DNA of 60,460 bases from Tubiluchus corallicola (GCA_030141605.1 JAQGDQ010000786.1:35488-95947); one strand, 5' to 3'. Numbered from the stretch's first letter, positions 33,301 through 44,674 are shown. The notes: a model not told the origin generated them from the letters alone. Made by a program: numbers and translations.

Positions 33301-36300
33301 TATTGATCAGTTACTGATCGTGATTAATCGATAAGCAGTACTGGTCAGTTAGTGATGGTGATCAATCGATTAGCAGTATTGATCAGTTACTGATGGTGAT
33401 TGATCGATTAGTAGTATTGATCAGTTAGTAAAGGCGATCAATCGATTAGCAGTATTGATCAGTTACTGCTGGTGATCAATCGATTAGCAGTATTGATCAG
33501 TTACTGATGGTGATTGATCGATAAGCAGTATTGGTCAGTTAGTGATGGTGATCAATCGATTAGCAGTATTGATCAGTTACTGATGGTGATTAATCGATTA
33601 GCAGTATTGGTCAGTTAATGATGGTGAGCAATCGATTAGCAGTATTGATCAGTTAGTGATGGTGATCAATCGATTAGCAGTATTGATCAGTTACTGATGG
33701 TGATTAATCGATTAGCAGTATTGGTCAGTTAATGATGGTGAGCAATCGATTAGCAGTATTGATCAGTTAGTGATGGTGATCAATCGATTAGTAGTAATGA
33801 TCAGTTAATGATCGTGATCAATCGATTAGCAGTATTGATCAGTTACTGATGGTGATTAATCGATAAGCAGTATTGGTCAGTTAGTGATGGTGATCAATCG
33901 ATTAGCAGTATTGGTCAGTTAGTGATGGTGATCAATCGATTAGTAGTATTGATCAGTTACTGATCGTGATCAATCGATTAGCAGTATTGATCAGTTACTG
34001 ATGGTGATTAATCGATAAGCAGTATTGGTCAGTTAGTGATGGTGATCAATCACTTAGCAGTATTGATCAGTTACTGATGGTGATTAATCGATTAGCAGTA
34101 TTGGTCAGTTAATGATGGTGAGCAATCGATTAGCAGTATTGATCAGTTAGTGATGGTGATCAATCGATTAGCAGTATTGATCAGTTACTGATGGTGATTG
34201 ATCACTTAGCAGTATTGATCAGTTACTGATGGTGATTAATCGATTAGCAGTATTGGTCAGTTAATGATGGTGAGCAATCGATTAGCAGTATTGATCAGTT
34301 AATGATGGTGAGCAATCGATTAGCAGTATTGATTGACTAAGTGATTATTTTTAATGTCATAAGCTAATTGGCTGGTATTTCGCCACCCCGTCCTTCTTAA
34401 ATTTTGTAACTTATTTTTATTATACTATTCTGTGATTCTTATTTTATTAATAATAAAATGAAATAGTAAGACAAATAAGTTATTATTACGATTAATACCC
34501 ATGACGTTTTCATGCTTTTATTCATTTTCTTCCAGTACTGGTTCATCGCCTCCGAACTCTGCAAGTCCGGGCACGCCAACGTTTAATATTTCTCCCATAA
34601 AGAATCAGTTCTTCTGTGATGAAAGGGTGGCTATTACAGGAAACATGTTCCGGAGGCGAGCTGACTTTTCCGCTTTCCGTGTACTACCTCGCGAGAAACA
34701 GAACGGTTATCACATAAAGGTTTGTTCACATTTCTTAACGTGTTCATTGTGATACTCGAACATAAAGTGAAAATGTATTCTTGTAATATTTTTGCAAAAC
34801 GCTGCAAATAAGGAAATTATTCCATATATCGTGATATATATATGTTCAATGTACACAAAGCCTTGGAAACAAGTGCGCAGCCTGCTAAATTGCTGTCCTA
34901 TTATAGTGACCTTTCTCCACAGTTTTCCAATGGGCTGCTTTAGCATCTTTGGTTACAGTACGAGTTGTTAAATTTGAGGTACTTTTTTTTAAAAAATTCG
35001 AATCCTGCTGAAGTCGGGGGGGGGGGGGGAGGGTTGAACTATGTTCCACTCCAGGTTCACACGCTGATTACCTTCCTAGCTAGCTCTACTTAGCCTTTAT
35101 TGAGTACCTGGTCATGTACTCATTACATTGCTAGCTAGCTCTACTCACTCTTTATTGAGTACCTGGTCATGTACTCATTACCTTGCTACCTAGCTCTACT
35201 CAGTCTTTATTGAGTACCTGGTCATGTACTCATTACATTGCTAGCTAGCTCTACTCACTCTTTATTGAGTACGTGGTCATGTACTCATTACCTTGCTACC
35301 TAGCTCTACTTAGCCTTTATTGAGTACCTGGTCATGTACTCATTACCTTGCTAGCTAGCTCTACTCACTCTTTATTGAGTACCTGGTCATGTACTCATTA
35401 CCTTGCTACCTAGCTCTACTCAGTCTTTATTGAGTACCTGGTCATGTACTCAAGAACGAAAGGCGGTCGATGGACGGACTAGGCACCTACTTTCCTCTTG
35501 TGTCGAGGCTAAGAAAATGGGTGAAGTATCCATCTATCCCACCTCCATATCCATCTTATTTGTTTGTAGAAAGATTGAATCCCACATGGCTAGGGCCTGC
35601 AGCACACTTGCACAATCATCATTAGACTTTTCCAAATTTGCATGTTTTTAACGATTTCTTAATTTTAAAAGAAATCCTTTCTGAACTTCAAAGACAGCCA
35701 AACAGGAGAACCGCAACGTGCGTCCACCTATCCAGTTACCCAGCAGATTTCTTTCTGCACATGCCTTCATGTGGCAGTGGTGTGCTCATGATCTGAAACA
35801 CTTGAATACAGGGCAACCAATAAAGACCAATATTTCAAGAAAATCAAAAATTATTACATTCGTGATACATGATTTGATTGAATCATGTTTTCAAAAATAT
35901 CAAGTTTTATTACTGCATAACATTTAATCACAATTTTGATTCCAGATACTACTCTATAGCTATTCGAGGGGGTGGGGGTTGAAAGGCAGCATTTTTCAGA
36001 TTTTTTGTGTTACTCGTTTACAATGCAACCTTATAAACAAATCAGTTTTGCCGTGAAACTGATCTCGTTCTCACTGTTGTTGTTCGTATAATAAGTTTCG
36101 GCCAGTTTTCGTGTGATGAATTTTTGTGATGAAATGAATTCTATGGCAACGATAACCAGCATTATAATAGGCACACATATACACATTTGGGCACAAAAAC
36201 TGAATTTTTATGAGTAACCCTATCCTTTGCATTCGTACTAGCCTTATAATTTACATGCTGCAAATTGGGTTCCACCCACTCATTGACATGTCCTTCCTAA

Positions 36301-38171
36301 TATGGATGATTGTATTGTGACAAGACCAGAATCTGTCTGATTATCAAGGTGAATCATCTAAGATGAGACTGACGTAGGATATTAATGCATTATGCATTTT
36401 CTGTCAAAGCATAAGCACCGCTAGTTAGAATCAGTATGATGGACGAAACTGCTTGGATCAAGTACTGATGTATCCATTCACTGACCAGCCTCAGCGATGC
36501 TTTACTTTGATCGCCTGAGCACACACCGCGACTATTCAGTAATAATGACTCAAACGTGATGTATCGTCACATTAGTTTCTCTCTAGGTAACTGTAGCAGA
36601 TGATACTCATTATTGTCATTAAAAGGTTTGCCTGCTTGCTTTTTTTAGATGGAGGATGAAGGTCCACATGGAAATGACGAGACGCGTTGCTTCATCTTGT
36701 CTAACCTAAGCTTGTGCAAGATAACAAGCGTCAGCTGTGTACTGTGTTCAAGCTCCATGATGGTGTTCGACCGGTATCCGCTCATTGATGGCACGTTCTT
36801 CTTATCCCCTAGAAAGTACAACAATTCAGCAATGCAGGTATGGATGTATTACTTGTAATTAGTAATTATTAATGACACAAATAAGTGTTCATAGTTTCGC
36901 ACGCGCGCAGTTGCTGTAGCTCAAAAGTTAAGTGTACCACAGCAACGCACCGTAACCACTTGACGTGTGTTTAAAGCAAAGGCGTCTGCTACATCAGTTC
37001 AGTAACTTCGGTTGTTTTACATGGACTTTACTTACTTATGCATTAGTCTGTGTATGGAATGATTTACTAGCAGGATCTTGCTTTGGAACAAAAAAAGATG
37101 ACCTAGGTAAGGTTCTAGCCAGCTGTTAAAACATTTAAAAACCGTTACTATTACAATAGCGTGGGCTCCGAGGTGTTGTCAAGTGTACACAATTGTGCTC
37201 TCTGGTACACTTCACCTTTGACCTTTTCACAATCATCACCAATCGCTGGAACTGTGAAAAAGCTTATTGCATTCAATGATAATGTATCATTAGAGGCAGC
37301 AGACACAAAAACTGGCTTCTAGAATGCAGATTAACTTTGTGGTCCAAGATCTAGAAAGGTATGTGATGCAGAACAAAAGAGTGTGACTGTGGTGGCAGTA
37401 CCGCCACCTATCTCACCATCAAGGATAAGGTAATGTGGTAGGAAATGTCAGTGGATTTATAATAATTCATCTTTTTCCTACCAGGTCAGATTAATTAGCC
37501 CAGCTGCTGAGTCTGGTGTTCGAAACTGACAGGTGAAACCTGACACCTCAAAACTGACCGCCTAGCAACAATGAAACATGGTGCTGAAAACTGACCATTA
37601 AGCAGATCATGTCGATTTTTCCCAAGACCCTCTCCAATAACAATTACAGTAAACCATGCACTGTTACTAAAAAAGTTTCATTTGGTTTGAATAACGTTGC
37701 CATCTTGAACAATGTCATCGCATCTCTGGCACGTCTGTAACTACAACATTTATGAATTTTTCTCATTTATTGATTTTTAATTTGATCCGTGTATTTCGTG
37801 AGCTGTTTCACGTGTCACTGTTACAGGTAACGATGGATGGAAGAATGTCGTACCTCAACGCTGTTTGCATGGCCTGTCTAGAGGGCGCTAGGATGATCCG
37901 ATGTCGCGGATGCCGACACGTCTGGAACGGAAGCCACCTGGTCCTAGGAACCATGTACAGCTATGACATCTTTGCTGCCATGCCTTGCTGCCAGGACCGC
38001 TTGAAGTGTAACCACTGCATCAAACCCATAGTCAGTGTGGACAATCCTTTACTTTTCTTCTCGGAGTATAGCCGCTGCGTGGCGTGTCCACACTGCAAGG
38101 TTCTTGACTATCATTTCGTCAAGCCGCTGGATACGTACGTCATGCGCGAGCAGAACATGGGTTTGTTTTAA
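29757..38171 (+). CDS. HECA: Headcase protein homologue, complete, four coding exons
   Basis: Headcase was found in Drosophila as a cytoplasmic regulator of imaginal progenitor growth and differentiation, working with Unkempt and linked to nutrient/TOR signalling; vertebrates have HECA. Exons 29757-30346, 34536-34719, 36649-36837 and 37827-38171 join in phase (1308 nt, 435 residues). The N-terminal domain (about residues 25-130) has paired cysteines, VVCNNEVC, MHKQCFDGWE, GRARSWSEKQ, WTKKGYDLAF and CDCKCGRGHL. A lysine-rich stretch follows near residue 150 (KKKKNKKKKND). The C-terminal half has FRRRADFSAF, CVLCSSSM, RYPLIDGTFFLSP, AVCMACLEG, LGTMYSYDI, CCQDRLKC, FFSEYSRCVACPHC and LDYHFVKPL, all with close HECA counterparts. 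The protein is shorter than human HECA, mainly because the alanine/glycine-rich N-terminus is missing. No broken codon was found. Confidence 0.95.
30750..30930. repeat. GC-rich block in headcase intron 1, repeat-like
   Basis: CCGGGAAAGCTTCCCCCGGC is near-palindromic and the block ends with CCTGGTTCCACCTCTGTCAC. Its base composition differs sharply from the surrounding intron. It resembles the decayed GC-rich transposon debris seen in many animal introns, but I cannot name a family. Confidence 0.3.
33210..34333. repeat. 38-bp tandem array (~29 copies) in headcase intron 1
   Basis: The unit combines GATCAGTTAGTGATGGTGAT and CAATCGATTAGCAGTATT. Most units contain the palindrome ATCGAT and a GATCA. 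Variants TGATTAATCGAT and GAGCAATCGAT recur in higher-order patterns. The array stops about 200 bp before the acceptor of exon 2. Confidence 0.97.
34536..34719 (+). CDS. HECA: HECA coding exon 2
   Basis: Acceptor TTTTCTTCCAG, donor GTTTGT, phase 2 in and phase 0 out. It encodes a Ser/Pro-rich linker SPPNSASPGTPTFNISP, then FCDERVAITGNMFRRRADFS and VLPREKQNGYHIK, matching HECA H-V-F-R-N-A-H-F-D and the L-x-x-H-K-x-N-x-F-H-V-x region. Confidence 0.9.
35013..35029. repeat. G-homopolymer run
   Basis: A run of about 14 G residues in headcase intron 2. Similar runs occur at about 1963-1980 and 41197-41210. Confidence 0.85.
35060..35450. repeat. 55-bp tandem array (~7 copies) in headcase intron 2
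   Basis: TTTATTGAGTACCTGGTCAT and GCTAGCTAGCTCTACT repeat every 55 bp. Alternate copies differ in CATTACATTG versus CATTACCTTG, indicating a 110-bp higher-order unit. Confidence 0.95.
36649..36837 (+). CDS. HECA: HECA coding exon 3
   Basis: Acceptor CTTTTTTTAG, donor GTATGG, exactly 63 codons, phase 0 both sides. It encodes MEDEGPHGNDETRCFILSNL, CVLCSSSMMVFDRYPLIDGT and FFLSPRKYN. It could be skipped without a frameshift. Confidence 0.93.
36880..37267. mobile_element. Family A MITE, copy 5 (inverted orientation)
   Basis: It starts AATAAGTGTTCATAGTTTCG and ends AACTGTGAAAAAGCTTATT. The interior is the reverse complement of copies 1-4. It lies in headcase intron 3. Confidence 0.75.
37827..38171 (+). 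CDS. HECA: HECA coding exon 4 with stop
   Basis: Acceptor CTGTTACAG, phase 0, TAA stop at 38169-38171. It encodes the conserved C-terminal domain: a CMACLEG and RCRGCRHVWNGS zinc-ligand-like series, LGTMYSYDIFAAMPCC, CNHCIKP, PLLFFSEYSRCVACPHCK and LDYHFVKPLDTY. A longer open frame begins in the intron, but the splice acceptor and phase favour this start. Confidence 0.94.
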   Translation, partial: VTMDGRMSYLNAVCMACLEGARMIRCRGCRHVWNGSHLVLGTMYSYDIFAAMPCCQDRLKCNHCIKPIVSVDNPLLFFSEYSRCVACPHCKVLDYHFVKPLDTYVMREQNMGLF

Positions 38172-38397
38172 TCATGGTTTCCGTTTATGATATCCTAGGA
38201 AAGTTTCAAACCGGGTTTTTGTAATCATACAGGAAGCCATCTTTCATTTGGCTGTGACGCAAGCGGGTTTTTGGGAGAGTCAATTCTGTTTCCTCACAGT
38301 TTGCACAATTTGTTTGATGTAAATTATCGTGATGAGTGATACGTTAGTGATTGCAGTGTTTCGTGTGCTTTCAGAGGAGAAGAAGATGGTTTCAGAC

Positions 38398-39850
38398 TGT
38401 GTGGCATGTGCGTTGCATACAGTTAAACTGTGTGGCATGTGTGTTGCATACAGTTAAACATTGTGGCATGTGTATTGCATACAGTTAAACTGTGCGGCAT
38501 GTGCGTTACATACAGTTGAACTGTGTGGCATGTGCGTTGCATACAGTTAAACTGTGTGGCATGTGCATTGCGTACAGTTAAACTGTGTGGCATGTGCATT
38601 GCGTACAGTTAAACTGTATGGCATGTGCATTGCGTACAGTTAAACTGTGCGACATGTGCATTGCATACAGTTAAACTGTATGGCATGTGCGTTGCGTACA
38701 GTTAAACTGTGCGACATGTGCATTGCATACAGTTAAACTGTGTGGCATGTGTGTTGCATACAGTTAAACATTGTGGCATGTGTATTGCATACAGTTAAAC
38801 TGTATGGCATGTGCGTTGCGTACAGTTAAACTGTGTGGCATGTGCGTTGCATACAGTTAAACTGTGCGGCATGTGCGTTGCGTACAGTTAAACTGTGTGG
38901 CATGTGCATTGCGTACAGTTAAACTGTATGGCATGTGCGTTGCGTACAGTTAAACTGTGCGACATGTGCATTGCGTACAGTTAAACTGTGTGGCATGTGC
39001 GTTGCATACAGTTAAACTGTATGGCATGTGCGTTGCATACAGTTAAACTGTATGGCATGTGCGTTGCATACAGTTAAACTGTGTGGCATGTGCGTTGCAT
39101 ACAGTTAAACTGTGCGGCGTGTGCGTTGCATACAGTTAAACTGTGTGGCATGTGCGTTGCATACAGTTAAACTGTGTGGCGTGTGCGTTGCATACAGTTA
39201 AACTGTGTGGCATGTGCGTTGCATACAGTTAAACTGTGCGGCGTGTGCGTTGCATACAGTTACTCTGTGCGGCGTGTGCGTTGCATACACTTGAGCTGTA
39301 TGGCATGTGCGTTGCATACAGTTACTCTGTGCGGCGTGTGCGTTGCATACAGTTAAACTGTGTGGCATGTGCGTTGCATACACTTGAGCTGTATGGCATG
39401 TGCGTTGCATACAGTTACTCTGTGCGGCGTGTGCGTTGCATACAGTTAAACTGTGTGGCATGTGCGTTGCATACAGTTAAACTGTGCGGCGTGTGCGTTG
39501 CATACAGTTAAACTGTGTGGCATGTGCATTGCATACACTTGAGCTGTATGGCATGTGCGTTGCATACAGTTACTCTGTGCGGCGTGTGCGTTGCATACAG
39601 TTAAACTGTGTGGCATGTGCGTTGCATACACTTGAGCTGTATGGCATGTGCGTTGCATACAGTTACTCTGTGCGGCGTGTGCGTTGCATACAGTTAAACT
39701 GTGTGGCATGTGCGTTGCATACACTTAAGCTGTATGGCATGTGCGTTGCATACAGTTACTCTGTGCGGCGTGTGCGTTGCATACAGTCAAACTGTGTGGA
39801 ATGTGTGTTGCATACAGTTAAACTGTGTGGCATGTGCGTTGCATACAGTT
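38398..39850. repeat. 31-bp tandem array (~47 copies) just downstream of headcase
   Basis: The unit combines TGTGTGGCATGTGCGTTGCA and TACAGTTAAAC. The last third carries a higher-order pattern with ACAGTTACTCTGTGCGG and ACACTTGAGCTGTATGG variants, giving a 93-bp superunit. It begins 227 bases after the headcase stop, so it may lie in the 3' UTR. Frames on both strands stay open only because three units equal 31 codons. Confidence 0.97.
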
Positions 39851-40324
39851 AGCTAATCATTATAGACTTAACTAGCTAAATTTTCTGATTGTATGTAAAA
39901 TCGTTATTACGTAGGTATATAGCTAAGATATCTAATTTTGTATTCAGTGATGTTGGGTGTCGAAACTTGAAGGTTTCTCCTAGTAACACTCTCTTCCATT
40001 CACGTCTATTGTGTAACATGCGTCTAATGCCTGGTGTGCTTTTTTGAAATGGCTCTTGGCTTTGTGCCACATCTATGTGAATAGGATTTTTGAATTGTGT
40101 GATGAGGTATTTGTGTGTTAATGTATGCGCAAGCCGCACATGGCTATAGCTGCTGTGGTTATGTAAGTGTGCATTCATTTTAACGCTTTAGGTCTCCCCT
40201 TAATCAACGTTACATGAGCGAATTAAAAATATTTAGAACTTTCATTATTTCTCAACTTAAACATTTAAATGTACAGGACAGGTAATGGTATCTAGGTATG
40301 GGGAAAAGTATTATTAATTAACTA

Positions 40325-40710
40325 TGAAATCGCCATAAAATGTGAATCATGCTTAATATTGGAAATTTTGAAATGCGAGCAAGTAATGATACCTTTGTGT
40401 AAGGCAAGTCCAGAAGTAACAATATCTGTGCACTTACCTAGAAGTCATCATAAAATGTGAACCATGCTTAATATTTGAAATTTTAAAATACGAGCAAGCA
40501 ATGGCACCTTTGTATAAGGAAAGTCCAGAAGTAACAGTATCCGTGCACTTACCTAGGAAGTCATCATAAGGTGTGAACCATGCTTAATATTTGAAGTTTT
40601 AAAATGCAGGACAAAAAAGTGGCATGTTTGCGTAAAGAAACTCCAAAAACCTAGGAATTTACTATAAATACCATAAAGTGTGAACCATGCTTAACATTAT
40701 ACCTGTGAGT
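40325..40710. repeat. ~115-bp tandem repeat, three to four copies
   Basis: TGTGAACCATGCTTAATATT recurs near 40341, 40456, 40572 and (partly) 40679. The copies share GTCCAGAAGTAACA. Confidence 0.85.
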
Positions 40711-40798
40711 TTTTTAAACCCTTGTAAACATGTGCTTGTTCTACATGTTCTCTGTCGCGTACCTACTTATTAATTTTCTGCTGTATAAAACAGTCTTG

Positions 40799-40804
40799 AA
40801 TAAA
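40799..40804 (+). terminator. Candidate poly(A) signal for headcase
   Basis: A plus-strand AATAAA 2.6 kb after the headcase stop and beyond the 31-bp array. If used, the array would be part of the 3' UTR. Another candidate lies near 43290. Neither is proven. Confidence 0.25.
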
Positions 40805-41149
40805 TAATGTTTCACTCTGCTATTACTGGAGAACTACATAATTTAATCATTATTGTATGTAAGCTGTGGACGTCAAAGCCTGTTTTTGTAAGGTGTTAAC
40901 CAGCCTGCGCGTGATAGATTCATTTGCTTGTCCATAATTGCAGCGAAAAGGTGATAAGTTGGTATGCAAGTGCAAAAACTTAAGTTCGTATGCAGCACCG
41001 GCAGTACGTGGCAACAAAAATGTTGGCACTCGTCCAAGTTTTGCTGGTGGGCAGAGATAAGCAAGTAAGTCGGTAAACCTTCAAGGCTGGGCGAACTATA
41101 AAAAGCGAATCTAAATAATTGTAAATTCAGCAGCTGCTGCAGCTGGACG

Positions 41150-41470
41150 CAGAGTTAGTAAACATGTCGCAGGAATTGAGGGACCGGCCCCACGATGGGG
41201 GGGGGGGGGGTTCTCACCCGGTAATCCCCAGAAAGGGTTATGTTGGGCGAAATTTCACATCTCTTCCTCAACCGTTAGAAATTAACATTTCGTGCTGTCT
41301 GCCCACGCAAGCAACGTCACGTGAGCCGGCTTCAACAACCCAGTTTCTACGGGTGCCGGTTGCTATGGAAACGCATGCGGGTTTGTCGTATTGATCGGTG
41401 CAGCTGAAGAGCGTTATTGATCGCGTGCGTTCACTTTCACTGTTAAGTGAGGAAGCCTGGAAAGCAGCGT
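41150..41470. promoter_or_regulatory. GC- and CpG-richer block with a G-run and X-box-like motif
   Basis: CpG dinucleotides cluster here (CACGTGAGCCGG, GATCGCGTGCG). A 14-G run lies at about 41197-41210, and GTTGCTATGGAAAC, one base from an RFX X-box, lies at 41359-41372. There is no gene start I can support, so this could be a distal element or an unannotated promoter. Confidence 0.3.
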
Positions 41471-43770
41471 GTTTGGGATGAAAATAATCACGAATATTGC
41501 AACCCAGATACCCAGTTTAAAACGGTTTAAATATTTGGACGGCTAATCTTGCTAATCTGATGTAAATTGTTGGCTTGCGCGTGGAGGAAAAGAAATGTGT
41601 CTTGAGCTAGGTTTTTCTAGAAATAGATGAAAAACCGTGGGTGGTTTCTCTGCTCGGAAAAATATTGCTGACGATTTGAAATAGAATTTCTGCGCATCGA
41701 CAAAAACTAAGAATATAACTTGATTTGACAAAACGCCTTGTGAAAGAATCGAAAAGCGTTACCGTAGCTGTATTCCTTCAAGACTAATCTGTCACTTCTA
41801 AAATGTACATGAATGCATTCCACGAAAGTGCACATGGTTACTTCTCTGGGCTGAATTCTCGGTCATAAAACCGAATTTTCCATTCTGAAATCGATACGAT
41901 GACCCAGCAAAATACGAGTACGGCTTGTAATGTGACTGTAAGCCTTGGGCGCGCTTTGACAAATTGCTGTAAATTTGCGCAACCTTGCACTTGCCAACTT
42001 CAGTCACTTGGTGGCGTACGTGCAGCCGGACACGTGCAGCCTTGTTTACCGAGTGCCTGGTTCTTTAGTCATACCATGCTAAACTGGGACTGTTTATGTA
42101 ACTGATTATGCAAATTTGCACATAAGTCCCAGGTGACTAGCAGCAGAAAGCCTTGAATGAAGATTTGTTAATGAGTAATTATCATTAATTTTGACGGTTC
42201 GACTTCCGCTGTACAGCATGTGATTCCAAGAGGAGTGGCGACGCGTTAATTAGATGTTCTATTTTTTGGCAATTTTCGCTTGGAAAACTGCTGACGCAAA
42301 GCCATTGTTCTGACGTCATCCATTATACTCTCCCTATAACCTTATAACTTTAATTCAGTAAAAGCTGTTGCTGCTGACTTTGCATTAGAAAATAAACGAA
42401 CACTGGGTAGAATGTTCGCGCATTGTTGATTATAAGTGTATTTATACGCAAAATTTTTTGCAGGGCCTTTGATAGTTATTAATTTGACGGTTCGACTTCC
42501 TCTGTACATTATGTGATTCGATCTGAAGCAATGAATGCTCTTGTATGCTGAGCAACAGTGATTTAGGGCACAAGTAAAATTGTGGGAATGTATAAAAGTT
42601 TATAGCCAAGTGTGGCGCACGTTTTGTTTTAATGAGGTTAATGTGAGTGATTTTTCGTTTAAGCAACTCATGCATTTAACTTGTAATTATGCTGCAGTGT
42701 ATAATATATTATATAATTATATAAAATTATACTTTGAAACATGTGCGTTATGAAACATCTTTTAAAAACAGACTAACTTAACACAGTTGCCCATGTTAAG
42801 GAGCGTTCACATATTTTTTGCTGCATTGGTGGTAAAGATGTTGATAATAATTTCTGTGGGGCCGTTCATAACGCACATAGGGCGACTATCCTAATCTTGA
42901 ATCTTGAAATCTTACTTGTGTTTCTTCATACGATATGCAAACATGATATTTGCCAAAATCTGTGGTGTGCCAGTAGTGTGCTCTGCACTGGATGAATTGA
43001 ACTGCCGATTTACTCGTTGCTCATGTTGTGTGAACGCACCTTTAGAATCGTGTGCATACCTTTGAACTGCCATTTTCATTGTTGCAGTCACTTATCCAGT
43101 TTCTTGTAACTAGATTCTTTCTTTGTGTATTTGCTTTTATCACCTTTAATTTGATTGTTGCTTTTACATAAACGTGACGTAATTATTCTAATCATCATCT
43201 ATTAAGCTATCTTCATTTATAATTACGTGAAACTGCTGCTCGATTCTTGAGGTGTACAGGATTAGTATGTCCTTGTGCATATATACGCCAATAAAGCTTT
43301 AGTTTGATTTTTATATATATAGTTACGTGACATTAGAAGTTTTTGATGTATAGGATTTAGGTGACATTATATAGGTACATCAGTTAGTCACTAGACATTG
43401 TTGTCTGATAATTGTATTTTAGGTTTATTAGCTATTGTAAAATGTAGGCACGCTTGTAGGCTTTGTAGGCCTGTTCAGGCCGTTTTAGTATAGTAGTTGG
43501 TATGTAAGAAACTCTCGTGAATTGTAAATTAGTTAAGCGTCAAGCGATGCTGCAAGCGAAATGGATGGTCCTTTTTTTATAACGTGACGTCAAGATGACG
43601 TGAATTAAGTGATACGGGTGCCAGTGATCAATGTTTGGCACTTTATTCATTGTGTGTAAAAAATTCGGCAGTACGTGCATGAGGTGTGTGACTCGGGAAG
43701 TAACTGTATTGGTGATCCATTATTGTATAGATTATTAATTAATATTATTGTGTAAGACATTCGTCTCTTA
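41470..43770. other. Intergenic sequence without recognisable genes
   Basis: AT-rich DNA with short repeats such as GACGGTTCGACTTCC (near 42193 and 42484). No exon, RNA gene or transposon could be supported. Confidence 0.4.
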
Positions 43771-43772
43771 AC

Positions 43773-43829
43773 CAGTGGCGTAGCATGGGTTTTGTCCGCA
43801 CTAACCGCACGCTCTATGCTACACCACTG
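43773..43829. mobile_element. 57-bp hAT-like minimal element with 8-bp target duplication
   Basis: CAGTGGCGTAGCAT at the left and ATGCTACACCACTG at the right are inverted repeats. The flanks are CTCTTAAC (43765-43772) and CTCTTAAT (43830-43837). CAGTGGCG termini and 8-bp duplications are typical of hAT elements. Confidence 0.75.
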
Positions 43830-44423
43830 CTCTTAATATTATCTTTTAGGTGCATCTTTGGATGAACCAGCCCGGTGAACAGATAATAATTATTCTCGCG
43901 TATATTTTTTCAAGTATATTTATAGTAAATTATTTATATGTGTATTGTCAGTATCAAGTTGTTACCGTGCGTGTATATGTAGCTTCCTGCCTGCTCTTGT
44001 ATCAAACTTCTGCAAAGCAGATTATTAAAATATCTACAGTATCGTAAATTGGAAAATTGGCAAAGTTTGTAAAGTATTAGTTGACACCCGTCGGCCATTG
44101 TGTTCTTTGTTGTGTTAAAATGAGTGTATATGTTTCTACACACAGGGCCCTGCAAATACATTTTGTTTTTGCTACAAACTTTTTCATTAAAAATGCTTGA
44201 TTAATTAACTCTGATGTGATATTTCAACTGTTTGTTTTTTATAGTGATAATAAAGATCGTTGCACAAAAACACCGCTAAAGTACCGTATCAATAATTCAG
44301 CTTAAAATATCCCTGGTCTTGTTGTGTAGAGATCTCCTGGTTTATCATATGCTAGACTTAATCTTCTTACCAAACCACATATTAAATCGTTTAGATTCAT
44401 GATTTAGTTTTAATGTCAGGTTA

Positions 44424-44480
44424 AAAGTTGGCATCCCTCGGGGTTCACTCCTGAGCCCACTGTTCTTTGTTGTCCACTTT
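44424..44480 (+). mobile_element. LINE reverse-transcriptase motif fragment
   Basis: The plus strand reads LKVGIPRGSLLSPLFFVV, matching the G-V-P-Q-G-S-x-L-x-P-L-L-F reverse-transcriptase motif. A weaker echo (GGTTAACTCCTGAGACCATT) occurs near 44810. No longer coding frame exists. Confidence 0.45.
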
Positions 44481-44660
44481 TCATTGCTAAGGCAATCAGC
44501 CGTATCTGGCTTGCAAGTTGAATAAGTCGGTAATATGAGTTCTGATATAAAGTGACATAAAATTGTTCATCTCGGGTATTATGAGATTCTGTTATGATGC
44601 TACTATTGCTGCCTTGGGCTGTGTTCAAAATCCTGCACCTAATGATAATTGATGCAAATT

Positions 44661-44674
44661 GTCGCCATAGCAAC
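44661..44674 (+). promoter_or_regulatory. RFX X-box-like motif
   Basis: GTCGCCATAGCAAC fits the bipartite X-box consensus GTNRCC-AT-RGYAAC. It is intergenic, and no adjacent gene start is recognised. Confidence 0.35.

Noticed and set aside
33210-34333. CRISPR-like array
   Set aside because: The units are contiguous without unique spacers and lie in an intron of an animal gene.
37752-37826. In-frame upstream Met extending headcase exon 4 as a separate gene start
   Set aside because: A good acceptor at 37826/37827 and matching phase join it to exon 3; the extension is intronic.
38169-38201. Stop-codon readthrough in headcase, as reported for Drosophila
   Set aside because: The next in-frame stop comes after only about eight codons, and the protein already ends at the conserved C-terminus.
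39174-39852. Long cysteine-rich open frames on both strands
   Set aside because: The 31-bp unit has few stops, and three units equal 31 codons, so both strands stay open. There is no conserved start, splice support or family match.
41164-41394. Small plus-strand open frame with a glycine run
   Set aside because: The glycine run is the G homopolymer, and the rest has no recognisable similarity. Kept only as a CpG-richer block.
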